Shown here one piece after another: positions 40,671 through 49,975 of a stretch of 64,000 nucleotides of DNA. Both the position numbers and the translations under genes were made by a program. The stretch covers positions 1 through 64,000 of the forward strand of contig JBJDZD010000141.1 of the NCBI GenBank assembly GCA_051867815.1, in the 5' to 3' direction. Position 1 is the first letter of the stretch. Each line of letters opens with the position of its first letter. Below the pieces are notes generated by a model. That model made no database searches and was not told the DNA's origin. It saw only the letters and a program-made list of their open reading frames with translations. Origin of the DNA: CAG-390 sp051867815 (lineage in GTDB: Bacteria; Bacillota; Clostridia; Oscillospirales; CAG-272).

Positions 40671-43448
40671 ATGAAACTTGAAACCCTGCTTTTCGGAGAT
40701 TACAGCAAAAGAGAAATAAAAAAGATAAAGCCGATGGCGGATGCCGTCGATGCCCTTGCGGACAAATACCGCGCCATGAGCGAGGCGGAGCTTCGCGGCA
40801 TGAGCGACGTTCTTCGTGCCCGTCTTGAGGGCGGCGAGACACTCAACGACATCCTGCCCGATGCCTTTGCGGCGGTTCGCGAGGTTGCAGACCGCATACT
40901 CGGCAAGCGACCTTTCTACGTTCAGATACTCGGCGGCATCCTGCTTCATCAGGGCAGAATTGCCGAAATGAAAACCGGCGAAGGCAAGACCCTCGTTGCA
41001 ACCATGCCCACCTATCTCAACGCACTCACCGGCAATGGCGTTCACGTAGTCACCGTCAACGACTACCTTGCTTTCCGCGACGCCAACGAAATGGGCAGGA
41101 TATTTGAATTTCTCGGTATGACGACGGGTGTCATTCTCAAGCAGATGTCCGCTGCAGAGAAGCGCCGTCAGTACGCCTGCGATATCACCTACGGAACAAA
41201 CACCGAGTTCGGCTTTGACTACCTGCGCGACAATCTCGCTCGCAGTAAGGCAGAGATGCTCCAGCGCGGCCACAATTTCTGCATCATCGACGAGGTCGAC
41301 TCCATACTCATCGACGAAGCGCGAACCCCCCTCATCATTTCGGGCGTAAGCGACAAGACATCGGATATTTACGAGAAGTGTGACGCCGTCGTACGCAAGA
41401 TGAAGCCCAAGGTCTTAAAGGAGATGGACGATAAGGCGGAGACCGACGACGAGAACGCGGATTACATCGTTGACGAGAAGCGCGGAAGCGCCGTGCTGAC
41501 TCCCCGCGGTATAAGAAAGGTCGAGGCTCATTTCGGCATCGAAAACCTCAACGATCCGGAGAACGCCGTCATTGCTCACAGTGTTAATCAAGCCGTTCAC
41601 GCCTGGGGCGTTAAGAAAAAGGAAGTTGATTACGTTGTCGTTGACGGCGAGGTGCTGATAGTTGACCCACACACGGGCAGACTTATGCACGGCAGACGCT
41701 ATCAGGACGGCCTGCACCAGGCAATCGAGGCCAAGGAGCGCGTGAATATCAAGGGCGAGAGCCGCGTCACCGCCACGGTCACGATTCAAAATTACTTCCG
41801 CATGTATCAGAAGCTTTCGGGCATGACGGGCACGGCAAAGACCGAGGAGGACGAATTCCGCCAGATATACGGTCTTGATGTCGTAGAGGTGCCGACGAAT
41901 AAGCCGATGATACGCATTGATAATCCCGACCGCGTTTTCGTTGACGAAAAGACCAAATATGCCGCCATCGTCAAGCACGTAGCCGAGTGCCACGCAAAGG
42001 GTCAGCCGGTTCTCATCGGTACGCCCTCCGTTGAAAAGTCGGAGAATCTTGGCAAGGTCCTCAAGGCGGCGGGCTTTAAGTTCAATATGCTCAATGCGAA
42101 GAATCACGAGCGCGAGGCGGATATAATTGCCGAGGCAGGTCGCCCCGGTGCAATAACGCTTGCCACAAACATGGCAGGACGCGGAACGGACATCATGCTC
42201 GGCGGCAACCCCGAGCATATGGCAAAGGCTGAGATGGCACGCCTCGGAATTCGCCCGGAGCTTATCGCGGAGGCGACCGGAACGGCGCCTACGGACAATG
42301 TTGACATCCGCAATGCAAGAAATACCTTTAAGATATATTATGAAAGATACAAGGAGCAGATAGAGCCTGACCGCCGGGCGGTCATTGCCGCAGGCGGACT
42401 TTGCATCATCGGCTCGGAGAGGCACGAATCGAGAAGAATAGACAATCAGCTCCGCGGCCGTGCCGGCCGTCAGGGCGACCCCGGAGCATCCACCTTCTAT
42501 ATCTCGCTTACGGATGACATTATGCGCCTGTTCGGCGACGACAGAATGAAGCGCTTCTCGGCGTTTTCCGCAAACCTCATGAAGGACACGGACGGCGACC
42601 TCTCACAGAACACCAAGATACTCTCCGACGTCATGGAGAAGGCGCAGAAGAACGTTGAAGCGGCTCATTTCAGATCGCGAAAGAATGTTCTTCAATACGA
42701 TGATATCCTAAACGAACAGCGCAAGCAGATCTATTCGTTGCGCAACGAGATCATTGCCGAGGGTGACATATCCTCTCGAATCGTTCACATGATCGGCTCC
42801 ACGGTTGAGGATTCGATTGAGGATTGCATTGTAGTACCCGAGGGAGCAAAGCATCCCGTTATTGATATCAAGGCTCTTGAAGCGAGGTATATCGGTTGGG
42901 GTTGCTCTGCCGGTGAGCTTGACTTTGCCGAAGGCAAGCCTGCTGCCGATGTTGCGCATGAGCTTCGCGATCTCATTACCGAGAGGAGCGAGTCGCTCTA
43001 TCGCGAGCGTGCCGCAACGGACGAGGACAGAATGCGCCGCTTTGAGCGTGCCGTGCTTCTGCACAACCTCGATGAGCACTGGCTTGATCACATCGACGCC
43101 ATGGATGCGCTGAAGGAATCCGTAATGCTCCAGGCGTACGCTCAAAAGGATCCTCTCAAGGAATATAAGCTGATCGGTTCGAGCATGTTTGCCGATCTGA
43201 TCAACGAGATAAGGCAAAGCACCGTTCGCGAGGTGCTGACCCGTAAGCTCCCCGAGGTCATTGTTATCTCTCCTGCAGAGCTTAAAAATCTGCAGATGGG
43301 TCGTGCCGGTGCACCCGGTGCGGCAAAGGCGGCACAGATGACCCCTGCGCAGAGACGCGCGGAGAAGGTCGGCCCGAACGACCCCTGCCCCTGCGGAAGC
43401 GGCAAGAAGTTCAAGAAGTGCTGCGGTGCCGGCGGCGGTGAGAACTAA
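40671..43448 (+). CDS. secA: Preprotein translocase ATPase SecA
   Basis: 925 residues. DEAD motor with Walker A EMKTGEGKTLVA (about 100-110), DEVDSILIDEARTPLIISG, preprotein cross-linking domain, second motor domain (TNMAGRGTDIMLGGNP, RIDNQLRGRAGRQGDPG), helical scaffold, and a C-terminal zinc tail CPCGSGKKFKKCCG. It drives secretion of unfolded proteins through SecYEG. ATG 40671 is chosen because GGAG stands 6 bases upstream; ATG 40659 lies inside the repeated leader. The stop overlaps the next ATG by one base. Confidence 0.97.
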   Translation: MKLETLLFGDYSKREIKKIKPMADAVDALADKYRAMSEAELRGMSDVLRARLEGGETLNDILPDAFAAVREVADRILGKRPFYVQILGGILLHQGRIAEMKTGEGKTLVATMPTYLNALTGNGVHVVTVNDYLAFRDANEMGRIFEFLGMTTGVILKQMSAAEKRRQYACDITYGTNTEFGFDYLRDNLARSKAEMLQRGHNFCIIDEVDSILIDEARTPLIISGVSDKTSDIYEKCDAVVRKMKPKVLKEMDDKAETDDENADYIVDEKRGSAVLTPRGIRKVEAHFGIENLNDPENAVIAHSVNQAVHAWGVKKKEVDYVVVDGEVLIVDPHTGRLMHGRRYQDGLHQAIEAKERVNIKGESRVTATVTIQNYFRMYQKLSGMTGTAKTEEDEFRQIYGLDVVEVPTNKPMIRIDNPDRVFVDEKTKYAAIVKHVAECHAKGQPVLIGTPSVEKSENLGKVLKAAGFKFNMLNAKNHEREADIIAEAGRPGAITLATNMAGRGTDIMLGGNPEHMAKAEMARLGIRPELIAEATGTAPTDNVDIRNARNTFKIYYERYKEQIEPDRRAVIAAGGLCIIGSERHESRRIDNQLRGRAGRQGDPGASTFYISLTDDIMRLFGDDRMKRFSAFSANLMKDTDGDLSQNTKILSDVMEKAQKNVEAAHFRSRKNVLQYDDILNEQRKQIYSLRNEIIAEGDISSRIVHMIGSTVEDSIEDCIVVPEGAKHPVIDIKALEARYIGWGCSAGELDFAEGKPAADVAHELRDLITERSESLYRERAATDEDRMRRFERAVLLHNLDEHWLDHIDAMDALKESVMLQAYAQKDPLKEYKLIGSSMFADLINEIRQSTVREVLTRKLPEVIVISPAELKNLQMGRAGAPGAAKAAQMTPAQRRAEKVGPNDPCPCGSGKKFKKCCGAGGGEN

Positions 43449-44125
43449 TGGGCTACGGTCTGGTTTTGGTGGGATATGCGATAACGTTTTTCGTGTCGCT
43501 TTCCCTTTACGGCTGGATATTTCGCCTGCTCGGCTATGCCTTGATGGCGTACGGTCTTATCAAGCTGCGCGATTATTTTCCGAGCTACGCGCTCTCGGTC
43601 TTTGCCCTGCTTGCACTTTTTGCAGTCGGGCTTTGCGAGGGTGTTTGCGAGATCTCCCCGGAGCTTGCCGCAGAGCAGTTCAAGACCGTCGTTTATTACA
43701 TTCGCGACGGCTTGGTGCTTTTGTTTCATATTTTCTTCTTTGCGTCGACCTACGTTGCCTACGGTGTGGTGGATATGAATGAGAAGAGAATTTCCGTGGT
43801 GACGGATCTTTGTGCCGTTACCGTCGGTTACGTACTGTACGTGCTTTCCGCTTTCAAGGTCATCGGCGCGGATATTGCGTTTTTCGCGCAGCTGATCTGG
43901 ACGGTTATGACCTTCATCCTCATCCTCGGCTGTTATATGCGCATTTGCCCGGAGGGCGACGAGGATATGCCTCGGCGCAAGTCGAAAATCACTTTCGTCA
44001 ATCGCTTTGCCGAGGCACTTGAGAAGCGCGAAAAAGAAGCCGTCGAGCGCACGCGGCGCGAGATGGAGGAAAAGAAAAAGCAGACGGAATCGGGCAAGAA
44101 AACAAAACGCAAAAAGAAAAAGTAG
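43448..44125 (+). CDS. Integral membrane protein of unknown function, secA operon
   Basis: 225 residues. Five or six membrane segments (for example VLVGYAITFFVSLSLYGWI, VFALLALFAVGLCEGV, LVLLFHIFFFASTYVAYG, LIWTVMTFILILGCYM), then a long basic and coiled C-terminal tail rich in Glu, Lys and Arg ending KKTKRKKKK. No family recognised. The ATG shares its A with the secA stop (TAATG), so translation is coupled. The basic tail suggests contact with RNA, ribosomes or phospholipid heads, but that is only a guess. Confidence 0.7.
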   Translation: MGYGLVLVGYAITFFVSLSLYGWIFRLLGYALMAYGLIKLRDYFPSYALSVFALLALFAVGLCEGVCEISPELAAEQFKTVVYYIRDGLVLLFHIFFFASTYVAYGVVDMNEKRISVVTDLCAVTVGYVLYVLSAFKVIGADIAFFAQLIWTVMTFILILGCYMRICPEGDEDMPRRKSKITFVNRFAEALEKREKEAVERTRREMEEKKKQTESGKKTKRKKKK

Positions 44126-44145
44126 ACCGTATAGTGAGGTATAGC

Positions 44146-45555
44146 ATGTCTTTTTCTCAAAAAAGAGTTAAATTCGGCAAATACATGGGGCTTGGGTGGG
44201 CGTGCGCTTCGGTCGCGTTCCTTTTCAACCCCGATATTGCGCTGATTGACGTTTTGCCCGATTTTATCGGATATGTCTTTCTTTGCATTTCACTTATCTA
44301 CTTGCGCGATATTTCGTCTCATTTTGAGGCGGCATGGAAGAAATTCCGTCTGCTTGCATGCCTTGGGGCATTGAAGCTTGCCGCACTTTTTTGGGTGTTC
44401 GGCGGACTTAAGAATGCCAACGAGCAGCCGACTATGATGCTCCTGCTTTCCTTCTGCTTTTCGCTCGGTGAGTTGATAATCGGCATCCCTGCGTGGCGCG
44501 AGCTGATCGAGGGCTTTATCGTTCACGCGCAGACTGCGGGTGGCGATTTTCCGCTTCGGGAAAAGGGTGCGCGCGCCGACAGAGCCGGTAAGAATATCAG
44601 TTATTCGTTCAGGGACCTCACCGTTTTTTTCATTTGCGCGAAAGCGTTCCTTGCCAATATTTCGGAATTTGCCGTCCTCTCCGAGCATTCGTATGACGAT
44701 ACCGCGTTTAATTGGTATCTCTTTATCGGCCTTTTTCGCTCGGTGTCACTCCTTGTCGGCATCGCGGTCGGTATCATTTGGCTTGTGGGAGCGATAAGGT
44801 ATTTCCGCGGCATTTTGCACGATGCAGAGCTTATTGAGAGCGCAAAGCACAAGTATGAGACCGTCGTGCTTCCCAATACAGGACTTTTCATCAGGCGCGA
44901 TATTTCATTCACGCTCGGCGTTTTCTGCATCGCTTGCCTGACTACTGCTGACCTTTACCTTGACTTTGTCAACTTCATACCCGATACCGTAACGGCTCTT
45001 TTGCTTGTTTGGGTATTTATAAGGCTGAAGCCGTATTTCAAGCATTACCTCACGGGGCTTGTCCTTTCCGCCGTTTACGGTGCGGTAAGCATTTGGGGTG
45101 CTACTGTTTCATACGGATTCATCAGCGACCCGATAGACGTTTCGCGGACATGGGTAAATCCCAAGATCTTTGCCGAATTTTGGAAAATGTACCCGGTAAG
45201 AATAATCGAAGCCTTGCTTTTCGGTGCATCCATGGCAGTTGCGCTCATGGGCGTGCGCGCGATAATAAAGGGACATTGCGGCTACGTGCCGTCCACGATG
45301 AGCGAGGACTACCGAACGTCCCGTATCGAGGCGATTCAAAAGGAAGTCGGCGGCAAGGTGACGCTCTGCCTCGTCTTTGCCGTGCTTACCATGCTTTCGG
45401 GCGGGCTTTACGAGCTTATCCTCTCGTTTGACGTATTCATAAGCGAGGTATGGTGGCTTATCAATTTCGTCGTTTCGGGCATTCTCTTCGGCACGTCGAT
45501 ATACATGATGAGCGCCGTTTGCGAGGAAGTTGATTCGAGATATATGCTTGACTGA
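44146..45555 (+). CDS. Polytopic membrane protein of unknown function
   Basis: 469 residues, about ten membrane segments. Near the N-terminus IDVLPDFIGYVFLCISLIYL and in the middle VNFIPDTVTALLLVWVFIRL look alike, suggesting an internal duplication. It has no transporter signature I can name. GAGGT lies 5 bases before ATG 44146; GTG 44134 is an alternative but overlaps that site. It follows the previous membrane protein by 20 bases in the secA operon. Confidence 0.68.
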   Translation: MSFSQKRVKFGKYMGLGWACASVAFLFNPDIALIDVLPDFIGYVFLCISLIYLRDISSHFEAAWKKFRLLACLGALKLAALFWVFGGLKNANEQPTMMLLLSFCFSLGELIIGIPAWRELIEGFIVHAQTAGGDFPLREKGARADRAGKNISYSFRDLTVFFICAKAFLANISEFAVLSEHSYDDTAFNWYLFIGLFRSVSLLVGIAVGIIWLVGAIRYFRGILHDAELIESAKHKYETVVLPNTGLFIRRDISFTLGVFCIACLTTADLYLDFVNFIPDTVTALLLVWVFIRLKPYFKHYLTGLVLSAVYGAVSIWGATVSYGFISDPIDVSRTWVNPKIFAEFWKMYPVRIIEALLFGASMAVALMGVRAIIKGHCGYVPSTMSEDYRTSRIEAIQKEVGGKVTLCLVFAVLTMLSGGLYELILSFDVFISEVWWLINFVVSGILFGTSIYMMSAVCEEVDSRYMLD

Positions 45556-45657
45556 TGCATAAAGCTTGTGTTGCTCGGCAATAATTCTATTGCGGTCGCG
45601 TAGTTGTACGGTAACTCTCGTACGGACATGCAAAATTATACCGCAAAGGATACACTA

Positions 45658-45795
45658 ATGAACAACAACCAGAATCAGAACAAGCAGAACAACCGTAATC
45701 AGAACCAGAACAAAAATCAGAATCAAAACAAGAATCAGAACCAGAACAACAACCAGAACAACAACCAGAATCAGAACCAAAACAAGAACAACTGA
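45658..45795 (+). CDS. Asn/Gln/Lys-rich microprotein
   Basis: 45 residues made almost only of Asn, Gln and Lys (MNNNQNQNKQNNRNQNQ and further short repeats). AAAGGA lies 7 bases upstream of the ATG, and a good terminator follows, so it looks like a real small gene. An upstream ATG at 45604 would add 18 ordinary residues but lacks a Shine-Dalgarno. No hydrophobic segment or domain. Function unknown; small Asn/Gln-rich proteins occur in other Clostridia. Confidence 0.55.
   Translation: MNNNQNQNKQNNRNQNQNKNQNQNKNQNQNNNQNNNQNQNQNKNN
45661..45793 (+). repeat. Low-complexity AAC/AAT/CAG DNA repeat
   Basis: Imperfect trinucleotide and hexanucleotide repeats (AACCAGAAC, AATCAG) that encode the Asn/Gln stretch. 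Mixed codons for the same residues argue against simple recent slippage alone. Confidence 0.85.
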
Positions 45796-45808
45796 GGAAA
45801 TAAGACGA

Positions 45809-45846
45809 ACATCCGACTGTTGCTTGCAACGGTCGGATGTCTTTTC
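45809..45846 (+). terminator. Terminator between microprotein and pcrA
   Basis: 15-bp stem with one T-G pair (45809-45823, 45826-45840) and a run CTTTTC after it. The loop is only two bases, so the top pair is probably open. Confidence 0.85.
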
Positions 45847-45857
45847 GAAGGAAATCA

Positions 45858-48281
45858 ATGCCGAATTTAAGAGAAAGATACATAAACGCAAAGCGACGCC
45901 TTTTCGAGAAGGCGATAACAAATCTGAACGACCGTCAGCGCGACGCCGTTTTTGCAACCGAGGGACCCTTGCTCGTTATTGCAGGTGCCGGGAGCGGAAA
46001 AACTACCGTTCTCGTTCACCGCATCGCGCAGATAATCAAATACGGAAATGCGTATTGGAGTGAGGAAGTGCCGCCGGAAACCGACGAGGTCACGGTTGCG
46101 GCACTTGAAGAGGCGTCAGGCTACCCTGCCGAGTATATCAAGCCGATTCTCGATGAGTTCATAACGTCTCCATGCCCTCCGTGGAACGTCCTTGCCATTA
46201 CCTTTACCAACAAGGCGGCAAATGAGATGAAGGAGCGCCTTACGCGAATGTTCGATGACGAGGAGATAGCCAAGAGCATTTGGGCAGGCACCTTCCATGC
46301 AATCTGCATGCGCATCCTGCGCAAGTACGGCGATCGCCTCGGATACAGCGGCAATCTCACGATTTACGATACCGACGACAGCAAAAAGCTCCTTTCGGCG
46401 ATAATGAAGGAGCAGAATATAGATGAAAAGTCCTTTACCGTCAAGTCCGTAATGGGCGAGATCAGCCGTGCCAAGGAAAAGCTCCTCGACCCGGACGGTT
46501 ACTTGGACGATTCAAAGATGGGATATCGCGAGAAGATTTACGCGCGCATCTACCGCGAGTATCAAAAGCGTTTGGAGGCCTCAAACGCGCTTGATTTTGA
46601 CGATATAATCATGCAAACGGTCTTTCTTCTCCGCAAGGATGAGGAGGTGCGCAAGTATTATTCCGGCAAATTCCGCTATATTTGCGTTGATGAGTATCAG
46701 GACACAAATCCGGCTCAGTTTGCACTCTGCTCGCTCCTTGCCTCAACCTGGCGCAATATTATGGTAGTGGGAGACGACGACCAGAGCATTTACCGCTTCC
46801 GAGGCGCAACGATTGAGAACATTTTAAGCTTTGATAAGACCTATCCGGATGCGCGAGTCATTAAGCTTGAGCAGAATTACCGTTCGACCAAAACCATCCT
46901 CGATGCGGCTAACGCCGTTATCGGCAAGAATGAGGGTCGCCACCCGAAAACTCTCTGGACGGAGAACTCATCGGGCAAGAAGATCGTTCTTGAGGAATGT
47001 GAGGACGAGGGCGCGGAGGCGCGAAAGATCGCGGATCTGATCCTGAAGCTCGTTGCCGAGAAGAAATATACATACCGCGATTTTGCGGTTCTTTACCGTG
47101 TAAACGCACAGTCCAACACCCTTGAACGAACCTTTGCCAAGAGCGCGCTGCCTTACCGCATTTACGGCGGCGTTCGATTCGGCGACCGCAAGGAGATCAA
47201 GGACGTCGTCGCATATCTCCAGCTCATAAACAACACCGCCGACCGCGTGCGATTAAAGCGCATTATCAACGAGCCTCGCCGCAAGATCGGCGAGGTCACC
47301 CTGAATGCCGTTGAGAGTATAGCGGACGAAACGGGCAAAACGATGTTTGAGGTCATGCGTGAGGCAAACCGCCACGTGGCTCTTGCGCGTTCGGCTCATA
47401 TCCTGGTGGACTTTGCGGAAATGATTGACGGCTTGCGCAAGATGCTCGAAGACGGCTGTCCGCTTGATGCGTTTGTGACGAACGTACTTGACCGCTCCGG
47501 CTACAGACAGATGCTTATTGACGGCGGCGAGGCAGAGAGGGACAGGCTGGATAACGTTGACGAATTTGTTTCGGGCGTTATGGAGTATATGAAGAACAAC
47601 GAGGAGCCGACGCTCACCGGCTTCCTTGAGGAGACCTCGCTCGTTGCGGATGTTGACCGCTACGACGAAAGTGCGGATGCTGTGGTACTTATGACCATCC
47701 ACAGCGCAAAAGGACTTGAATTCCCCGTTGCCATCATTCCCGGACTTGAGGAGGGAATCTTCCCCGGAACACAGTCCATGAACGATCCCGGGGAGCTGGA
47801 GGAGGAGCGCAGACTTGCATACGTTGCAATCACGCGCGCCAAAAAGGAGCTGTTCCTCTTTAGGGCGGAAAGAAGGCTTCTCTACGGAAGGACGATGTAC
47901 AATCCCGTCTCCCGATTCGTTGAGGACATCCCGGCGGAGCTTGTGGACGAGAAGCAGAAGGCGCCTGCAAGGGCAAGCGAGTATTCGTGGGGCAACCATT
48001 CGACGGGTCCCAAGACCTATTTCGGCGGAAGCGGCACAGGCATGCGCCCCGTGCAGAAATACGGCGCCGGCGCGCAAAGGCCGGCCGCTCCGAAGCCGAC
48101 GGTCGCGAAGAAGCCTGCCGCCGTGTTTGCACCCGGTGACAGGGTAAAGCACCTTGCCTTCGGAGAGGGCACCGTACTCGCCGCCAAGCAAATGGGCTCG
48201 GATATTATGTACGAAGTAATGTTTGAGAATGCCGGAACGAAAAAGCTTATGGCAACCTACGCAAAGCTGACAAAAATATAA
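45858..48281 (+). CDS. pcrA: UvrD/PcrA-type ATP-dependent DNA helicase
   Basis: 807 residues. SF1A motifs: Walker A AGAGSGKTT (about 42-50), WAGTFHAICMRILR, LDFDDIIMQT, VDEYQDTNPAQ, VVGDDDQSIYRFRGA, LEQNYRST, TIHSAKGLEFPVAIIPGLEEG and LAYVAITRAKKELFLF. A segment of about 45 residues (63-107) separates motif I from NVLAITFTNKAA and is absent in Bacillus PcrA. The C-terminus ends in a Tudor-like tail (APGDRVKHLAFGEGTVL). It unwinds DNA in repair and plasmid replication. AAGGAAA lies 5 bases before ATG 45858. Confidence 0.93.
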   Translation: MPNLRERYINAKRRLFEKAITNLNDRQRDAVFATEGPLLVIAGAGSGKTTVLVHRIAQIIKYGNAYWSEEVPPETDEVTVAALEEASGYPAEYIKPILDEFITSPCPPWNVLAITFTNKAANEMKERLTRMFDDEEIAKSIWAGTFHAICMRILRKYGDRLGYSGNLTIYDTDDSKKLLSAIMKEQNIDEKSFTVKSVMGEISRAKEKLLDPDGYLDDSKMGYREKIYARIYREYQKRLEASNALDFDDIIMQTVFLLRKDEEVRKYYSGKFRYICVDEYQDTNPAQFALCSLLASTWRNIMVVGDDDQSIYRFRGATIENILSFDKTYPDARVIKLEQNYRSTKTILDAANAVIGKNEGRHPKTLWTENSSGKKIVLEECEDEGAEARKIADLILKLVAEKKYTYRDFAVLYRVNAQSNTLERTFAKSALPYRIYGGVRFGDRKEIKDVVAYLQLINNTADRVRLKRIINEPRRKIGEVTLNAVESIADETGKTMFEVMREANRHVALARSAHILVDFAEMIDGLRKMLEDGCPLDAFVTNVLDRSGYRQMLIDGGEAERDRLDNVDEFVSGVMEYMKNNEEPTLTGFLEETSLVADVDRYDESADAVVLMTIHSAKGLEFPVAIIPGLEEGIFPGTQSMNDPGELEEERRLAYVAITRAKKELFLFRAERRLLYGRTMYNPVSRFVEDIPAELVDEKQKAPARASEYSWGNHSTGPKTYFGGSGTGMRPVQKYGAGAQRPAAPKPTVAKKPAAVFAPGDRVKHLAFGEGTVLAAKQMGSDIMYEVMFENAGTKKLMATYAKLTKI

Positions 48282-48286
48282 AATTT

Positions 48287-48316
48287 AACCGGACTGTATC
48301 GAGGTACAGTCCGGTT
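48287..48316. terminator. Hairpin between convergent pcrA and S1-domain genes
   Basis: 12-bp stem AACCGGACTGTA / TACAGTCCGGTT with a six-base loop; T run after it is short. Confidence 0.75.
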
Positions 48317-48322
48317 TCATAT

Positions 48323-49267
48323 TCAAAAAACAGTCTCGATAATTCTTCCTGCACAATCGGGGGAGTAGCGCCAACTGTCGATATGCGAAACGCTCTCGCA
48401 ATCAACAAAGTAGCGCAGGGGCGCTATCTCGCCTATGTTTTGATGCGTATCTATCAGGATGAGCTTAACCTTCATGCGCTCCGGGATGATGGATTTGATG
48501 AATACGGCGGCGGTATCGCCTATCTCAACGTCGCGCAGCTCCGGCCTCAGCTCCGCAAGTCCGGCAAGGTTCGGGGTAAGCTCTATGAATATGCCGTAGG
48601 TCTCCACACTGCGTACGGTGCCTGCTACGGTCTGCCCGGGTGTAAACAGAGCGGCGTTCTCCTCCCACGTTCCCAGAAGCTCCTTTTGGCTCAAAAACAG
48701 TCTGCCGGTCTCTCGGTCAACGCTTTTTACGACGGCGTAGACAAAATTACCGCAGCATAGGCGGTCGCGCGGATGGGAAATGCGCGAGACGGACATGGAA
48801 TCCACCGGCATCAGCGCCGATATGCCGCATCCGACGTCGGCAAATGCGCCGAACGGCTCAAGATGCGTAATCTTGACGCGGATGATGTCGCCCGGCAGTA
48901 GGGTGGAGAGGTATTCGCGCATGCAGTCGCGCTGAACGCGTCGGCGTGAGAGGTACGCCACGGGCATGCCGCTTTCCTTTTCAATACCTACCACACGGAA
49001 GCAAACGGGCTTGCCGACGCGCGTGATAACGGCGATGTCCTTTTGCGCCTCGCCGGGGCGACAATATACGCATTCCTCGCGCGGAAGTATGCCGGTGATG
49101 CCACCGAGGTCAAAATGGAGATTCATATCCGCGTCGCACAGAAGCGCGGTTTCCTCAAGGACGGTGCCGTTCAGCATCGCGCGCTCAAGTCCGGCGAGTG
49201 ATGAGGTAAGATTACGGTTTTCGGGTGTATGTATGAGTGATCCTTCGGGTTTATACTTTGGTTGCAT
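48323..49267 (-). CDS. S1 RNA-binding domain protein
   Basis: 314 residues with two clear S1 OB-folds: LPGDIIRVKITHLEPFGAFAD (about 125-200) and FTPGQTVAGTVRSVETYGIF (about 205-275), and a weaker N-terminal one (TGILPREECV). Resembles clostridial ribosomal protein S1-like proteins but is short and has few repeats. It probably binds mRNA. ATG 49267 is used because AGGAGG lies 8 bases upstream; ATG 49273 would be only 2 bases away from it. Confidence 0.8.
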   Translation of the reverse strand: MQPKYKPEGSLIHTPENRNLTSSLAGLERAMLNGTVLEETALLCDADMNLHFDLGGITGILPREECVYCRPGEAQKDIAVITRVGKPVCFRVVGIEKESGMPVAYLSRRRVQRDCMREYLSTLLPGDIIRVKITHLEPFGAFADVGCGISALMPVDSMSVSRISHPRDRLCCGNFVYAVVKSVDRETGRLFLSQKELLGTWEENAALFTPGQTVAGTVRSVETYGIFIELTPNLAGLAELRPELRDVEIGDTAAVFIKSIIPERMKVKLILIDTHQNIGEIAPLRYFVDCESVSHIDSWRYSPDCAGRIIETVF

Positions 49268-49439
49268 CTTCATTGCCTCCTGAGTTTTTTACCATATATA
49301 TTCGCCGCGCCGCGTTTTCAGAACGGTCAAAAACGTGATACATACCCCCGAACGAAAGAGCAAAAAGGGCAAAAATCGAAGAAAATCAAAGAAAATGAGG
49401 TGCTAAATTAAAAAAGTAAAAAATTTTTTCAAAAAACTA

Positions 49440-49468
49440 TTGACAAGCGAAAAATAAAGTGGTATAAT
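49440..49468 (+). promoter_or_regulatory. Promoter of rplM-rpsI
   Basis: Perfect TTGACA (49440-49445), 17-base spacer, perfect TATAAT (49463-49468). The leader up to 49522 contains a small hairpin GGCAC-ACT-GTGCC (49487-49499), the place where L13 autoregulatory leaders are found in Firmicutes. Confidence 0.9.
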
Positions 49469-49522
49469 ATCGGAGTCTTAAACAAGGGCACACTGTGCCT
49501 ATCTATTTTTGGAGGAAAAGAA

Positions 49523-49948
49523 ATGTCCACTTTCATGGCAAAGGCTGAGACTATCGAGCGCCGTTGGTTCGTTATCGACGCAGCAGGCAAGCCGCTCGGT
49601 AGAACAGCAGTTAAAGCTGCGAATATTCTGCGCGGCAAGCATCGCCCCGAGTTCACACCCCATGTTGACTGCGGCGAGTACGTAATCATTATCAACGCCG
49701 ATAAGGCTGTTCTGACCGGCCGCAAGCTCGAGCAGAAGTATTATCAGCATCATTCCGGCTACATCGGTGGCCTCAAGCGCATTCAGTACAAGACCATCAT
49801 GGCAACTCGTCCCGAGATGGCTATGGAGCTTGCAGTTAAGAGAATGCTTCCCGCAAACACAATCGGCAGAAAGTCGATGACCAGACTTCATGTTTACTCC
49901 GGCGCTGAGCACAATCATGCAGCTCAGAAGCCCATCGTAATCGACTGA
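49523..49948 (+). CDS. rplM: 50S ribosomal protein L13
   Basis: 141 residues. Typical L13: RRWFVIDAAGKPLGRTAVKA, HRPEFTPHVDCGEYVIIINA, KYYQHHSGYIGG and the C-terminal RLHVYSGAEHNHAAQKP. An early assembly protein binding 23S rRNA domain II. TGGAGG lies 9 bases before the ATG. Paired with rpsI as in nearly all bacteria. Confidence 0.98.
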   Translation: MSTFMAKAETIERRWFVIDAAGKPLGRTAVKAANILRGKHRPEFTPHVDCGEYVIIINADKAVLTGRKLEQKYYQHHSGYIGGLKRIQYKTIMATRPEMAMELAVKRMLPANTIGRKSMTRLHVYSGAEHNHAAQKPIVID

Positions 49949-49975
49949 CAGAAAGTAGAAAGGAGTTAATTGAAC

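Noticed and set aside
41415..42425. Long minus-strand frame inside secA
   Set aside because: Same reason: shadow of a conserved coding frame. The frames opposite glmS (53145-54092) and the second permease (60995-61888) were rejected likewise.
45661..45793. CRISPR or satellite in the Asn/Gln gene
   Set aside because: The repeats are codon-length and in frame with a short gene with its own ribosome-binding site.
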